Positions 33,462 through 42,376 of a stretch of DNA of 64,000 nucleotides are shown in pieces. Within the stretch, counting starts at the first letter, position 1. Each line of letters starts with the position of its first letter. A model generated the notes under the pieces. That model saw only the letters and a list, made by a program, of their open reading frames with translations. It was not told the DNA's origin and ran no database searches. The position numbers and the translations under genes were made by a program. Origin of the DNA: Fibrobacter succinogenes (GTDB lineage Bacteria > Fibrobacterota > Fibrobacteria > Fibrobacterales > Fibrobacteraceae). The DNA lies in contig CACXXH010000021.1 of assembly GCA_902771595.1 (NCBI GenBank), forward strand, positions 1-64,000, in the 5' to 3' direction.

Positions 33462-34229
33462 TTAATTCTCGATTTTCACGCTCGACCGGATAAGCATGAG
33501 CTGCGCCGGCACGTAGAACCACCAGATAAAGTTGTTGGCAATCGCGGAGATAGTCTCCATTGCGCTGTGGTCCGCACCCGAAACCATCGAGAGTCCGACA
33601 AGCACATCACCGACGAAGAAAGTGAGCATCCCCCAACGAGCCAGCAAAGCGTTCTTCATGGGGAAATACCACTTGTACGGAGCTATGACTCCCACGACGG
33701 TAGCAGTCACGATATAGAAAGCATAGGCGAGCACGAGTGCCACCATGATGCGGATAGCGCCTAGCGCGAAAAGAAGAATGGCGACGACAGTAATTGCACC
33801 CAGGAGCCGCCAGTAGGCGTTACGGCAGTACAGGTCACTTTCGGAAGTGCGTGAATGCCTGTGAATCAGCATGACAAGGAACATCATGAAGAACAGGATG
33901 CCGAGCACGTCGCTTGCCATTACGTACTCGGGCTTGATAGCCCTGAACAGGCTGAAGCTAAAATCACCAAGTAAAGAGAACACGAATGCGATGCGCAAGA
34001 ACCTGCGGTCACGCGGACTGTGAGACTCGGCCGAAACAATGAAGGCCAGCAGCGTCACCAAGAACGAAATCGCGGACTTCGTATAGAGCTGCAGGCCAAG
34101 CGCCGAAGCGATGCACTGGTCGACCGCACCACACTGTGCAAAATCGTACCAGTCCTTGACTGTGGTAACAAGCAGTAGGACCGCGATTATGGCCAGAATG
34201 ACCTTGCGTGTGGTTGTTTGTAAAAGCAT
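33462..34229 (-). CDS. YhhN-family membrane protein (lysoplasmalogenase-like)
   Basis: 255-residue integral membrane protein with about eight hydrophobic helices. The motifs FSLLGDFSFSLF, FFVGDVLVGLSM and the terminal WWFYVPAQLMLIRSS correspond to the YhhN/TMEM86 family, whose studied members hydrolyse lysoplasmalogen. ATG 34229 is preferred: a perfect TATAAT ends exactly 6 nt before it. The in-frame TTG two codons earlier would lie inside the promoter. No ribosome-binding site is seen. Fibrobacter membranes are known to contain plasmalogens, which makes the enzymatic role plausible, but it is inference. Confidence 0.7.
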   Translation of the reverse strand: MLLQTTTRKVILAIIAVLLLVTTVKDWYDFAQCGAVDQCIASALGLQLYTKSAISFLVTLLAFIVSAESHSPRDRRFLRIAFVFSLLGDFSFSLFRAIKPEYVMASDVLGILFFMMFLVMLIHRHSRTSESDLYCRNAYWRLLGAITVVAILLFALGAIRIMVALVLAYAFYIVTATVVGVIAPYKWYFPMKNALLARWGMLTFFVGDVLVGLSMVSGADHSAMETISAIANNFIWWFYVPAQLMLIRSSVKIEN

Positions 34230-34274
34230 ATACAAATTATAGAAATTTCGTTGCGGATTCGTGTCTGGCGGGGA

Positions 34275-36206
34275 TTACCTCACACGTACCTGATGAATGT
34301 TGTTCCCCTGTTTCACAATATAAATTCCCGGCCGGAAGAGCTGCGGGCGGAATTCCGGCATGCTTTTCAGGAACGAGCCCAGCATGTCGAACACCTGCAC
34401 CGGAGCATCCGCACGGAAGATGCCGTTTGCGTTTTCCCGAGCCAGACCGGGCAACGCCACCACGGGAGTGTCCTGCACGGTAGTATCCGGCTCCACGAAG
34501 GGATGGTCCGGATCGTCCACCACCACCTTGAACGTCACGGAGCCTTCGCAGCCCGAAGCGTTCGTGTGGACTGCCTTGTAGTAGCCGCTCATGGTGCCGT
34601 CCATCTTCTTGAAGCGGATTTCGCGGCTGGTGCTGCTAAAGTTCTTCGGGCCGGTCCATACCCAGCGGCCGCCTTCCCACGGATGCGGGCCAATCACCAG
34701 CGAGTCGCCCTTGTTCAACTTCACGTCGGTCGTCTCGTCCCAGCCGCTATTGCTGTGGATTTTCACGTACGGAATGATGGAATCCGGCTTGCAGGCGCCA
34801 CCCTCGGCACCGTCAATCACCATCGTGGTAATCGTATTGGCCTTCGCCGTCATCGAGAGCGCCTTGCCCGAAACTGCGATGTCGTCCTGCGCCTTCAGGC
34901 TGCCCGGGAGCTCGAACCGCACGACCTTCGCGCTCGTGCCAATCTTTACGAACTCGCCCAGGTCGAAACTGTACCGGACATCGGACGAACCGCTGTTGCG
35001 CACGATAAGCACCAGGGCGCCATCAGGCGTGAGTGCCGCGAGCGTATTGCCGTTGTCGCTATCGATAATGCGGGACCCCGGACGGATGTAGCGGCTAAAT
35101 GCGGCATGCATGTAGTAGCGCGCGTTCGGCGTAAAGGTCTGCTTGCTATGGTTGAGCGCAAGACTGCGCCAGTTCTCGGCCGGGTCGCCAATCTGCCAAT
35201 CTATCCACGCTTCCGCATGCATGTCGCGCAGGTCCTGGATAATCACGTTCGCCATCCAGAGCGCGATATGCTCGTCGCCGCTCTTGCTGAGCGGGCCCGT
35301 TTCGGACTGCCAAAGGCGCTTGTTCAGGCCGAAGGCGCGGTTGAAGAGCTGCTTGCGGTAGCTGCCGTCGGAATAGCTGTGCGTGTTCACCTGTCCCAAG
35401 TACGAAAGCGCCTCCGCGGTGTAGTTGCCCAGCTGGTCGTGCGCCTGCTTGATGGACGTCTCGTCGGCAGCGCTCACCGACGTTTCCGGGAAGAGCCCCT
35501 TCTTCTGGAGCGCCTTGCCGAGTTCCACAATCATCTGCGACTGGTTGTTCTTGAAACCGCATCCTTCCTGGCCGCCGTTCGACTTCCACCAGCCGGCGCT
35601 GGGTTCGTTGAACGGCTCCACCGTGCGGAACGTGATACCCCAATCCGTCTTGAAATGCAGCGCCACCTCGGAGAGGTAGTCCGCGAAATCGTCGAAGTAG
35701 TCGGGCTTGAGGTTGTCGCTGCCGTCGCTACTGCCCGAAACACACCCGCTCTTCGTCATCCACCACGGGGGCGAATTGCTGAACGCCTCGAATATCGGGT
35801 CCTTCACGCGCTTGGAAAGTTCAATCGCAATCGCACGCTGGTACGGGTCGGCAGTCCAGTCGTAATCACCCTTCTCGGTGGGCTTGTAACCCGGGACCTT
35901 GCCGCCGCCGTCACCCTTCGTAAGGTGGTTGTGGCCCGGCTGGTCGCCACCGCCGATGTTGTAGCGGAAAATCGTGTAGCCAAGGCCCGTATCGGGGTCG
36001 GCAATCGCGCCGATAAGCTTGCTCCTGTTTTCTTCACTCCAGGCGCCCGCCTTCACGGCCCACCAGCAGAGGCTCGTACCCCAGCCTTCAAAAACCTGGT
36101 ACTTTTTTCCCGGGTCAACAATAACCTTGGTCTGCGCAGAGACGGCCACCGAAAAAGCGGCAACGGCAATGCACGAAGGCACCATGCAGTGCGATAGAAA
36201 ATTCAT
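34275..36206 (-). CDS. Secreted GH30-family glycosidase with C-terminal sorting domain
   Basis: 643 residues from ATG 36206, which has GGAG 7 nt upstream; signal peptide ends near VAVSAQ. The catalytic (beta/alpha)8 domain opens with FEGWGTSLCWWA and contains SNSPPWWMTKSG, acid/base Glu201 in VEPFNEPSAGWW and nucleophile Glu302 in LWQSETGPLS. This pattern resembles GH30 enzymes acting on beta-1,6-galactan. A beta-sandwich follows the barrel (to about 440), then an Ig-like segment (YVKIHSNSGWDETTDV ... GYYKAVHTNASGCEG). A type IX-like sorting domain (PVQVFDMLGSFLKSMP ... GIYIVKQG) ends the protein. Subfamily and substrate are inferred. Confidence 0.87.
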   Translation of the reverse strand: MNFLSHCMVPSCIAVAAFSVAVSAQTKVIVDPGKKYQVFEGWGTSLCWWAVKAGAWSEENRSKLIGAIADPDTGLGYTIFRYNIGGGDQPGHNHLTKGDGGGKVPGYKPTEKGDYDWTADPYQRAIAIELSKRVKDPIFEAFSNSPPWWMTKSGCVSGSSDGSDNLKPDYFDDFADYLSEVALHFKTDWGITFRTVEPFNEPSAGWWKSNGGQEGCGFKNNQSQMIVELGKALQKKGLFPETSVSAADETSIKQAHDQLGNYTAEALSYLGQVNTHSYSDGSYRKQLFNRAFGLNKRLWQSETGPLSKSGDEHIALWMANVIIQDLRDMHAEAWIDWQIGDPAENWRSLALNHSKQTFTPNARYYMHAAFSRYIRPGSRIIDSDNGNTLAALTPDGALVLIVRNSGSSDVRYSFDLGEFVKIGTSAKVVRFELPGSLKAQDDIAVSGKALSMTAKANTITTMVIDGAEGGACKPDSIIPYVKIHSNSGWDETTDVKLNKGDSLVIGPHPWEGGRWVWTGPKNFSSTSREIRFKKMDGTMSGYYKAVHTNASGCEGSVTFKVVVDDPDHPFVEPDTTVQDTPVVALPGLARENANGIFRADAPVQVFDMLGSFLKSMPEFRPQLFRPGIYIVKQGNNIHQVRVR

Positions 36207-36255
36207 AAACCAACTCCATTCCACATGCCAACGACGGCATTAGAATAAATAATAC

Positions 36256-36283
36256 AAAAAATGTGGCCCATTGCTAGGCCACA
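36256..36283 (-). terminator. Terminator of paralogue A
   Basis: TGTGGCC and GGCCACA form a 7-bp stem, followed on the minus strand by TTTTTTG. It is part of the 99-bp segment also found at 38593-38691. Confidence 0.8.
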
Positions 36284-36360
36284 ATCTAAAAAAGGGAATT
36301 TCGACCCTGTTTTACTTCAGGATTACGTTCTTTCCGCTGGTCACGCCGTTGTGTTCGATG
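36262..36360 (-). repeat. 99-bp exact repeat, copy 1 (3' end of paralogue A)
   Basis: Identical over 99 bp to 38593-38691. It spans the last codons of the original C-terminal domain, the stop codon and the terminator. Its coding-side boundary is at the same base (CATCGAACACAAC on the minus strand) in both copies. Confidence 0.9.
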
Positions 36361-37221
36361 AACCTTCGCGACCACGGCGCCATTTATGTTCACGATAGAG
36401 ACAACGGCATTACCCGCAGACTTGAGCTCGAAGCTCACGGAAGAATGATCGAATCCCTTCAACTCGGCCGCAACAGGCTTGTCAGCGGCAACTTCCGCAA
36501 CAGCAGGAGCATCAACGCCACCAAGCTTGGCCAGCGAACTCATCCTCCAACTTACGTGATAGCGCGTATCCTCATGCCCATTCCTTTTCTCATCGTAAGG
36601 TTCCACAATTCTTTTGATTAAACGTTGCTCATTACTTGTGGCTCCATACCAATTCCATCCATTTTTATTTTTGGAATCTTCATCGTCAATACGTACTACA
36701 CTGCGAGCTACAGCGTTGCTCTTGTAATCAGCAAAGACGCCGTATTGACCGTCAAGGGGGAATTCGGCCGTCGCACCGGGAGTAGCCGGCATATAACAGA
36801 ATTCCAAATCTACATCCCGGTACACGGCACTAGGCCAAATACTTCCACCCGAAGAGTTACAGTTATCCGAATCCTCCGTATCATGATGGCGCCTAAATTT
36901 TTTCGCGCCATTGGGGCAATCCATGTCGTAGCGCAGCACCGCATAGTCATAGGGGACCGGTCGTAAATTGCGGGAATCCATTATACAGAAAAATATGTGC
37001 ACATTTTTCTTTTTGCCAATTCTAAAGCCCGCAGGTGTTTGAGTATCCTGATTATCCCCACTCACTCCGGTAGTGCTCTTGTGGTCTTCTGTATCAAGAA
37101 ACACATAAAAGTCATAGCTATTTCCGCTAGGACACTTCTGACCTGCAAAGCCCAAAACACCAACTTCCACAGCAGAAGCCAGGGATGCAGCTAGCATAAT
37201 CGACGCTATTGTTTTTTTCAT
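36286..37221 (-). CDS. Paralogue A of a secreted D-x-E-D family, C-terminus out of frame
   Basis: 311 residues; signal peptide MKKTIASIMLAASLASA. The family is not recognised. Shared by the three neighbours: an acidic motif FLDTEDHK near residue 50, PVPYDYAVLR, FRRHHDTEDSDN, DLEFCYMPATPGAT, a third acidic motif RIDDEDSKNKNGWNWY, and DTRYHVSWRM. The C-terminus should be a sorting-type beta domain (SFELKSAGNAVVSIVNINGAVVAKV), but after AKV the frame changes to a basic tail HRTQRRDQRKERNPEVK. Compared with paralogue B about 80 bp are missing. In the original frame the end would read IEHNGVTSGKNVILK with a TAA at 36312-36314. Confidence 0.75.
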   Translation of the reverse strand: MKKTIASIMLAASLASAVEVGVLGFAGQKCPSGNSYDFYVFLDTEDHKSTTGVSGDNQDTQTPAGFRIGKKKNVHIFFCIMDSRNLRPVPYDYAVLRYDMDCPNGAKKFRRHHDTEDSDNCNSSGGSIWPSAVYRDVDLEFCYMPATPGATAEFPLDGQYGVFADYKSNAVARSVVRIDDEDSKNKNGWNWYGATSNEQRLIKRIVEPYDEKRNGHEDTRYHVSWRMSSLAKLGGVDAPAVAEVAADKPVAAELKGFDHSSVSFELKSAGNAVVSIVNINGAVVAKVHRTQRRDQRKERNPEVKQGRNSLF

Positions 37222-37368
37222 TTATATCTCTCCTATTTAAAAATGTTGTACAAAGTACAAGTAATATATACATATAAAATAACAACCATTACGCAAATAA
37301 GATAAACATAACATTAAAATAAATTAGCATTTTTTTAAACAAATTACAGAAACCAGCCCAACCCCAAC

Positions 37369-37401
37369 AAAAAAAAGATTGCGGCCCGTCAACGGACCGC
37401 A
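37369..37401 (-). terminator. Terminator of paralogue B
   Basis: TGCGGTCC and GGGCCGCA pair around GTTGAC (one G-T), followed on the minus strand by a T-run. It lies 30 bp past the original stop codon at 37431-37433. Confidence 0.78.
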
Positions 37402-37554
37402 ACCCAAATAACCGGAAAAATCGCCCTGAATTACTTCAGAATCACATTCTTTCCGCTAACCTTGCCATTGTGTTCGATGGTCACGACATAGCGGCCGTTA
37501 GGCACGATTCCGGAATGCCATTCCACGCTATGGACACCCGGTTGAAGATTTTCC

Positions 37555-38439
37555 TTAGAAACCTTCGCGACCACGGCGCCATTCGGCGCCATTCAGGTTG
37601 GCAATGGTAATTTTGGCATTGCCCGCAGACTTGAGCTCGAAGCTCACGGAAGAATGATCGAATCCCTTCAACTCGGCCGCAACAGGCTTGTCAGCGGCTA
37701 CGTTCCCGGCAACAACCGGAGCTTCAGCAGCCGCAGACTTGGCGAGCGATGCCATTCTCCAACTTACATGATAGCGCGTATCCTTATGACCATTATTTTT
37801 CTCATCGACTTCTTCTACAATTCTTTTAATCCGAGTCCGAATATCATAATCATTAGTCTCATACCATTCGTAACTATCCTCATTGTCATTATCTTCATCA
37901 TCGACATGTAGCGTGCTGTTGGCTATAGTAGTAGCATTCTTGAAATTTGCAAAAACCCCACCTCTACCGCTGAGAGGGAAATCGGCCGTCGCACCAGGCG
38001 TGGCCGGCACAAAGCAGAATTCCAAATCAGCATTTTTGTTCACGACGCTAGGCGCAATATTCGCAGAGCAACCGTTTTCGTTGTTCTTATCCTCCGTATC
38101 ATGATGGCGTCTGAACTTTATCGCACCGCTAGGGCATTCTTCGTCCAATCTAAATACTACATAATCATAAGGGACTGGCCGTAAATCGCGGGAATCCACC
38201 CTGCAAAAGTGCATTCTTAGATTTTTTTTATTGTTGATAGCGATTGCAGGAGGATTCCCATCGCCCCCGGGAAGGATTCTAGTATTATTCCTGGTATCTT
38301 CCGTATCAAGATAAATAAACATATCAATTATATATCCACTAGGACAGGGATTGTATGCATTGAAAGGCGCCAAAACCCCAACCTCCACAGCAAAATTCAA
38401 CGAAGCTGCCAACAAGACAGAGGATATTATCTTTTTCAT
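37555..38439 (-). CDS. Paralogue B of the secreted D-x-E-D family, frameshifted C-terminal domain
   Basis: 294 residues as it stands; signal peptide MKKIISSVLLAASLNFA. Same family features as its neighbours: YLDTEDTRNN, PVPYDYVVFRLDEECPSG, FRRHHDTEDKNNENG, DLEFCFVPATPGAT, HVDDEDNDNED, DTRYHVSWRM. The frame ends early in GAEWRRGREGF because a 10-bp unit is duplicated at 37574-37593. Removing one copy restores a complete sorting-type domain: GAVVAKVSKENLQPGVHSVE through YVVTIEHNGKVSGKNVILK, ending at 37431. That restored end shows what the other two paralogues have lost. Possible phase variation or assembly error. Confidence 0.75.
   Translation of the reverse strand: MKKIISSVLLAASLNFAVEVGVLAPFNAYNPCPSGYIIDMFIYLDTEDTRNNTRILPGGDGNPPAIAINNKKNLRMHFCRVDSRDLRPVPYDYVVFRLDEECPSGAIKFRRHHDTEDKNNENGCSANIAPSVVNKNADLEFCFVPATPGATADFPLSGRGGVFANFKNATTIANSTLHVDDEDNDNEDSYEWYETNDYDIRTRIKRIVEEVDEKNNGHKDTRYHVSWRMASLAKSAAAEAPVVAGNVAADKPVAAELKGFDHSSVSFELKSAGNAKITIANLNGAEWRRGREGF
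37574..37593 (-). repeat. 10-bp tandem duplication causing a frameshift
   Basis: CGGCGCCATT occurs twice in direct succession on the plus strand within paralogue B. Ten bases are not a multiple of three, so the reading frame changes here. Confidence 0.9.
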
Positions 38440-38592
38440 TTTTTATTCCTTCAAGAAAAAATGGTGTATGATGCTGGATAATATACATACACAAAACAGC
38501 GTCCGCAATACAGATACGTCGAAAATTATTTTTACAACAACATAAAACAATTTCAATAAAATAAAGAACAAAATTATCAATAAAAAAAAGAC

Positions 38593-38691
38593 TGTGGCCC
38601 ATTGCTAGGCCACAATCTAAAAAAGGGAATTTCGACCCTGTTTTACTTCAGGATTACGTTCTTTCCGCTGGTCACGCCGTTGTGTTCGATG
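38593..38691 (-). repeat. 99-bp exact repeat, copy 2 (3' end of paralogue C)
   Basis: Identical to 36262-36360, including the TGTGGCC/GGCCACA terminator hairpin at 38593-38614. The junction with the unique coding part is at the same base as in copy 1. Confidence 0.9.
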
Positions 38692-39570
38692 CCATTCCAC
38701 GCGGTGCGTACCCGGCTGCAGGTAATCCGTCGTGACTTTTGCAACCACGGCTCCATTCAGGTCCGAAACGGTGACTGTAGCGATACCCGCCGACTTGACT
38801 TCAAAGGCCACGGTCGAATGATTGAAGCCCTTCACCTCGGCTGCGGCAGGCTTGTCGGTATTCTTCTCAGCCAAGGCCGGAGCAGCACCACCGAGTTTAT
38901 CCCAGAAAGGATTCTTCCAGGTAAAACTGTAATACGTATCTTTTCCCCCCTTATCACTTACGAGTTTCTTGATACGGGCGATAAGAGCAGTATTATTATC
39001 TTGCCCATACCAATACCACGAATTTGCGTTCTTGGTATCTTCATCGTCAACGAGTATTTGGGTGTAGCGAATAGTATCTCTATGGAATGTACCAAGAACG
39101 CCATACGCACCAAAATGTTGTATGGGGAAATCGTTCGTCGCGCCGGGAGTAGCCGGCATAAAGCAGTATTCCAAGTCGGCATCCTTGCCTATTACACTAG
39201 GCGAGAAATTTCCGATAGTAGCGTTGTCATTGTTATGATCCTCCGTATCATGATGACGCCTAAACTTATAACCGCCGGGAGGACATTCTTTGTCCATACG
39301 GAGCACGGCATAGTCATACGGAACCGGCACCAGATAGCTGTCAGGCACTCTGCAATATATAAAACCTACTCGGCCTAGAGCAAAAGAGATTCCGTATGGT
39401 ACCTTATGGTAACCATCGACAATCCCAGATATGTTGTTATGGTCTTCGGCATCAAGAAGCAGTTCCAACTGAGTACGTTCCGGGCAAAGTAAGGGGTAGC
39501 CCAAAACGCCAACACGCACAGCGAAGGATAGGGACGTAGACAGCATGATTAATGCTAATATTTTTTTCAT
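38617..39570 (-). CDS. Paralogue C of the secreted D-x-E-D family, C-terminus out of frame
   Basis: 317 residues from ATG 39570, which follows AAGGAAAAAATAAA; signal peptide MKKILALIMLSTSLSFA. Family motifs: LLDAEDHNN, PVPYDYAVLRMDKECPPG, FRRHHDTEDHNNDN, DLEYCFMPATPGAT, LVDDEDTKNANSWYWYG. The C-terminal domain runs normally through VAKVTTDYLQPGTHRVEWH, then shifts to the same basic tail as paralogue A (RTQRRDQRKERNPEVK). Relative to paralogue B 38 bp are missing at the joint, with a 3-bp microhomology. More diverged from A and B than they are from each other. Role unknown; three acidic motifs suggest calcium binding. Confidence 0.75.
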   Translation of the reverse strand: MKKILALIMLSTSLSFAVRVGVLGYPLLCPERTQLELLLDAEDHNNISGIVDGYHKVPYGISFALGRVGFIYCRVPDSYLVPVPYDYAVLRMDKECPPGGYKFRRHHDTEDHNNDNATIGNFSPSVIGKDADLEYCFMPATPGATNDFPIQHFGAYGVLGTFHRDTIRYTQILVDDEDTKNANSWYWYGQDNNTALIARIKKLVSDKGGKDTYYSFTWKNPFWDKLGGAAPALAEKNTDKPAAAEVKGFNHSTVAFEVKSAGIATVTVSDLNGAVVAKVTTDYLQPGTHRVEWHRTQRRDQRKERNPEVKQGRNSLF

Positions 39571-39693
39571 TTTATTTTTTCCTTGATAAAAAAGACTGTA
39601 TTTAATTAATGCGTATATACAAGTTAACGAAATGCTTGTATACACAAATATAGCATAGCAACAAGCATAATTGTCAAAATAAATTAAAGTTCT

Positions 39694-39724
39694 TAAAAAA
39701 AAGAACACTCTTTTGCAAGAGTGT
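39694..39724 (-). terminator. Terminator of the phosphohexomutase gene
   Basis: ACACTCTT and AAGAGTGT form a perfect 8-bp stem with a 4-nt loop, followed on the minus strand by TTC and a run of eight T's. Confidence 0.88.
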
Positions 39725-39758
39725 CGTTAAACGCAATTTTATTTGGTAAAATATTATT

Positions 39759-41291
39759 TTACTTGCGCCAGCCTTCCATAATCTTGAGGCAGCCTTCCAG
39801 CAATTCGGCGGAACGTTCCTTCGATTCCGTTTCCACGTAGCAGCGGAATTCCGGAGCGTTGCCACTCGGACGCAGGTGCACGATATCGCCGGAATCAAAT
39901 TCCATGCGGTAGCCATCCGTCTCGTCGATTGCGACGACTTCGCCGTGGAACGGCTTGGGCGCAGAATCCTTCGGAGCGAACTTGGAGGGCTTCGCCGCAA
40001 GGGTGCCGAACAGCTTATGACCAAGTTTCTGCTCGCGAATTTCGGCAAGCTTAGCCTTCGAAATTTCGGTCGGGAATTCCTTCAGGCGGTCGCTCACGGT
40101 AAAGCGCTTGGGGAGCTTGCGGAGCAAATCAACGACGCACATGCGTTCTTCGCGCACGCGGGCCATCACGGCAATCATCGGGAGGAGCGCGTCACGGGTC
40201 GGCAGTGCCGGCAGCGTGCGGGTTCCATCCTCGAATTTGCGGGTCAAGTTCGTCTGCAGCAGGAATCCGCCGTTCGCCTCGTAACCAGCGACGGACACGG
40301 AAGCGTCGGCAGGTTCAACCAAGCTTTCCATGCCGGCGATTACATACGGGCTACCGATGCGCGTGCGGCAAATCTTCTCGAAGGAGCCGCATTTTTCGAG
40401 CGACGTGTTGCAACTCACCGGAGTTGCAATGCGCTTGATGTGAAGCGCCTGGGCAGCGAGGATGCCCAGCACGTCGCCACGCAGCCACATGCCTGCATCG
40501 TCCGCCAAAAGCGGGCGGTCGCTGTCACCATCGGTACTGAAAATCGCATCCACGAAGTCCTTGTGCGCAAAGTCGCGGGCCAGTTCTTCGTCTTCCTTGC
40601 GAATCGCCTCGGTATCGACCGGGATAAACGTCTCGCTGCGGGCGAAAGGCTTCACCGTGGCGCCCAGGCTCTCGAGCACCTTCACCACGATGTCGCGGCC
40701 CACGGCGGAATGCTGGTACACGCCGATGGTAAGGCCCGAAAGCGCCTTCGTGCCGAAGAATTCCGGGTAGCGCTTCAGGTAGTTTTCCTCGGCTTCCATC
40801 TCAACCGCAGGAAGTGCCGGAGCATCCTTCAGCATGCCGGCGGCATCGAAAATCGATTCATCGAATTCGACGGACTGAGAAACTATTCCCTGTTCGTCCT
40901 TCTTGGAAATTTCGCCCTGCGGGTGGTTGAACTTGATGCCGTTGCGGTCGGCAGGAATGTGGCTGCCCGTCACCATGATGGTCGGGAGCGCCTTGTCGAT
41001 ACCGTACAGCGCAATCGCCGGAGAAGGAATGCGACCGCAGTACACGACTTTCCATGCGGAATCCTCGCCCGCCTTCACGAGCGCCTTCAAGATGCGCTCG
41101 GTACTGGGACGCAGGTCGCCCGCAATCGCAATCGTATGTTCACACTTATAGCTCTGCTCGCAGTATTTGATGAACGAGCGCGCATACACGTAGCACACGC
41201 GGTCCGTCATCGCGGTCACCAGGCCGCGGGCACCGCTCGTACCGAATGCCACGCCGGACTGTTTCATCACATCTTGCATCGTAACGCTCAT
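39759..41291 (-). CDS. Phosphomannomutase / phosphoglucomutase family
   Basis: 510-residue alpha-D-phosphohexomutase, interconverting hexose-1- and hexose-6-phosphates for polysaccharide and nucleotide-sugar synthesis. All four active-site elements are present: catalytic serine Ser110 in VTGSHIPADRNG, the metal-binding DGDSDR, the sugar loop ANGGF (usually GEESG, so altered here) and the phosphate loop RPSGNAPEFR. ATG 41291 gives MSVTMQDVMKQSGVAFGTSGARG, the normal N-terminus. Monocistronic, with a strong terminator behind it. The altered sugar loop means mannose versus glucose specificity cannot be assigned. Confidence 0.88.
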   Translation of the reverse strand: MSVTMQDVMKQSGVAFGTSGARGLVTAMTDRVCYVYARSFIKYCEQSYKCEHTIAIAGDLRPSTERILKALVKAGEDSAWKVVYCGRIPSPAIALYGIDKALPTIMVTGSHIPADRNGIKFNHPQGEISKKDEQGIVSQSVEFDESIFDAAGMLKDAPALPAVEMEAEENYLKRYPEFFGTKALSGLTIGVYQHSAVGRDIVVKVLESLGATVKPFARSETFIPVDTEAIRKEDEELARDFAHKDFVDAIFSTDGDSDRPLLADDAGMWLRGDVLGILAAQALHIKRIATPVSCNTSLEKCGSFEKICRTRIGSPYVIAGMESLVEPADASVSVAGYEANGGFLLQTNLTRKFEDGTRTLPALPTRDALLPMIAVMARVREERMCVVDLLRKLPKRFTVSDRLKEFPTEISKAKLAEIREQKLGHKLFGTLAAKPSKFAPKDSAPKPFHGEVVAIDETDGYRMEFDSGDIVHLRPSGNAPEFRCYVETESKERSAELLEGCLKIMEGWRK

Positions 41292-41327
41292 ATAAACCTC
41301 ACTTTACTCCCGAAAAAATAGAAAAAG

Positions 41328-41354
41328 GTCCCCTGGGCATAAAACCCGGAGGAC
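41328..41354 (-). terminator. Terminator after cysK
   Basis: On the minus strand GTCCTCCGGG pairs with CCCAGGGGAC (9 of 10 positions), followed by TTTTTCTATTTTTT. Confidence 0.7.
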
Positions 41355-41401
41355 TGGAGATGTGTAGATTTGAGTTTCGCGAATCTAGATGCGCGCATCA
41401 T

Positions 41402-42328
41402 TTATTCGGCAAACAAAGCCGTAGAGAGGTAGCGGTCGCCGGTATCCGGGAGGAGCGCGACGATGGTCTTGCCCTTGTTTTCCGGACGCTTGGCGAGTTC
41501 CTTCGCGGCCCAGAGAGCGGCGCCGGAAGAAATACCCACGAGCACGCCTTCTTTTTTGCCGATTTCGCGGCCGGCTTCGAAAGCAGCCTCGTTTTCGACA
41601 GCGATGATCTCGTCGTAGACCTTGGTGTTCAGCGTGTCGGGAACAAAGCCCGCACCGATACCCTGGATCTTGTGGGAACCGGCAACGCCCTTGGAGAGCA
41701 CCGGAGAGCTGGCCGGTTCGACAGCGACAACCTTCACGTTCGGGTTCTTTTCCTTGAGGTATTCGCCCACGCCAGAAACCGTACCACCCGTACCGACACC
41801 GGCCACGAAGATGTCCACCTTGCCGTCAGTGTCTTCCCAGATTTCGGGACCCGTGGTAGCCTTGTGGGCAGCCGGGTTGGCAGGGTTCACGAACTGACCC
41901 GGAATGAAGCTGTTCGGAATTTCCTTCGCGAGTTCATCGGCCTTGGCGATAGCGCCCTTCATGCCCTTCGCACCTTCGGTGAGCACGAGTTCGGCACCGT
42001 AGGCCTTCATCAGCTGGCGGCGTTCCACGCTCATGGTTTCGGGCATCACGATGATGATGCGGTAACCGCGGGCGGCGGCGACGGAAGCGAGACCGATACC
42101 AGTGTTACCCGAAGTCGGTTCGATGATGACTGCGCCCTTCTTGAGCTTGCCGCTCTTTTCGGCATCGTCGAGCATCGCCTTCGCAATACGGTCCTTCACG
42201 GAGCCGGCGGGGTTGAAGTATTCGAGCTTCGCGAGGATCGTGGCGCCGAGACCTTCTTCGATGTGAGTGAGCTCGAGGAGCGGGGTGTGACCAATGAGCT
42301 GGTCGGCAGAGGTGTAAATCTTGGACAT
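41402..42328 (-). CDS. cysK: Cysteine synthase (O-acetylserine sulfhydrylase)
   Basis: PLP enzyme that makes cysteine from O-acetylserine and sulfide. 308 residues, normal length. PLP-lysine Lys45 in [11 protein letters not shown], substrate loop [11 protein letters not shown], phosphate-binding [10 protein letters not shown], and the closing [18 protein letters not shown] segments are all present. It lies 48 bp downstream of the first metY on the same strand and has its own AAGGAATTTCACC upstream, so the two form a sulfide-assimilation operon with a shared terminator at 41328-41354. Confidence 0.96.
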   Translation of the reverse strand: MSKIYTSADQLIGHTPLLELTHIEEGLGATILAKLEYFNPAGSVKDRIAKAMLDDAEKSGKLKKGAVIIEPTSGNTGIGLASVAAARGYRIIIVMPETMSVERRQLMKAYGAELVLTEGAKGMKGAIAKADELAKEIPNSFIPGQFVNPANPAAHKATTGPEIWEDTDGKVDIFVAGVGTGGTVSGVGEYLKEKNPNVKVVAVEPASSPVLSKGVAGSHKIQGIGAGFVPDTLNTKVYDEIIAVENEAAFEAGREIGKKEGVLVGISSGAALWAAKELAKRPENKGKTIVALLPDTGDRYLSTALFAE

Positions 42329-42376
42329 GGTGAAATTCCTTTTTTGAAAAGTGGTTGGTGTTCCCTGTTTATTTAT

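Noticed and set aside
36262-38691. 99-bp repeats as ends of an insertion sequence
   Set aside because: They are direct, not inverted, contain coding ends and a terminator, and no transposase lies between them.
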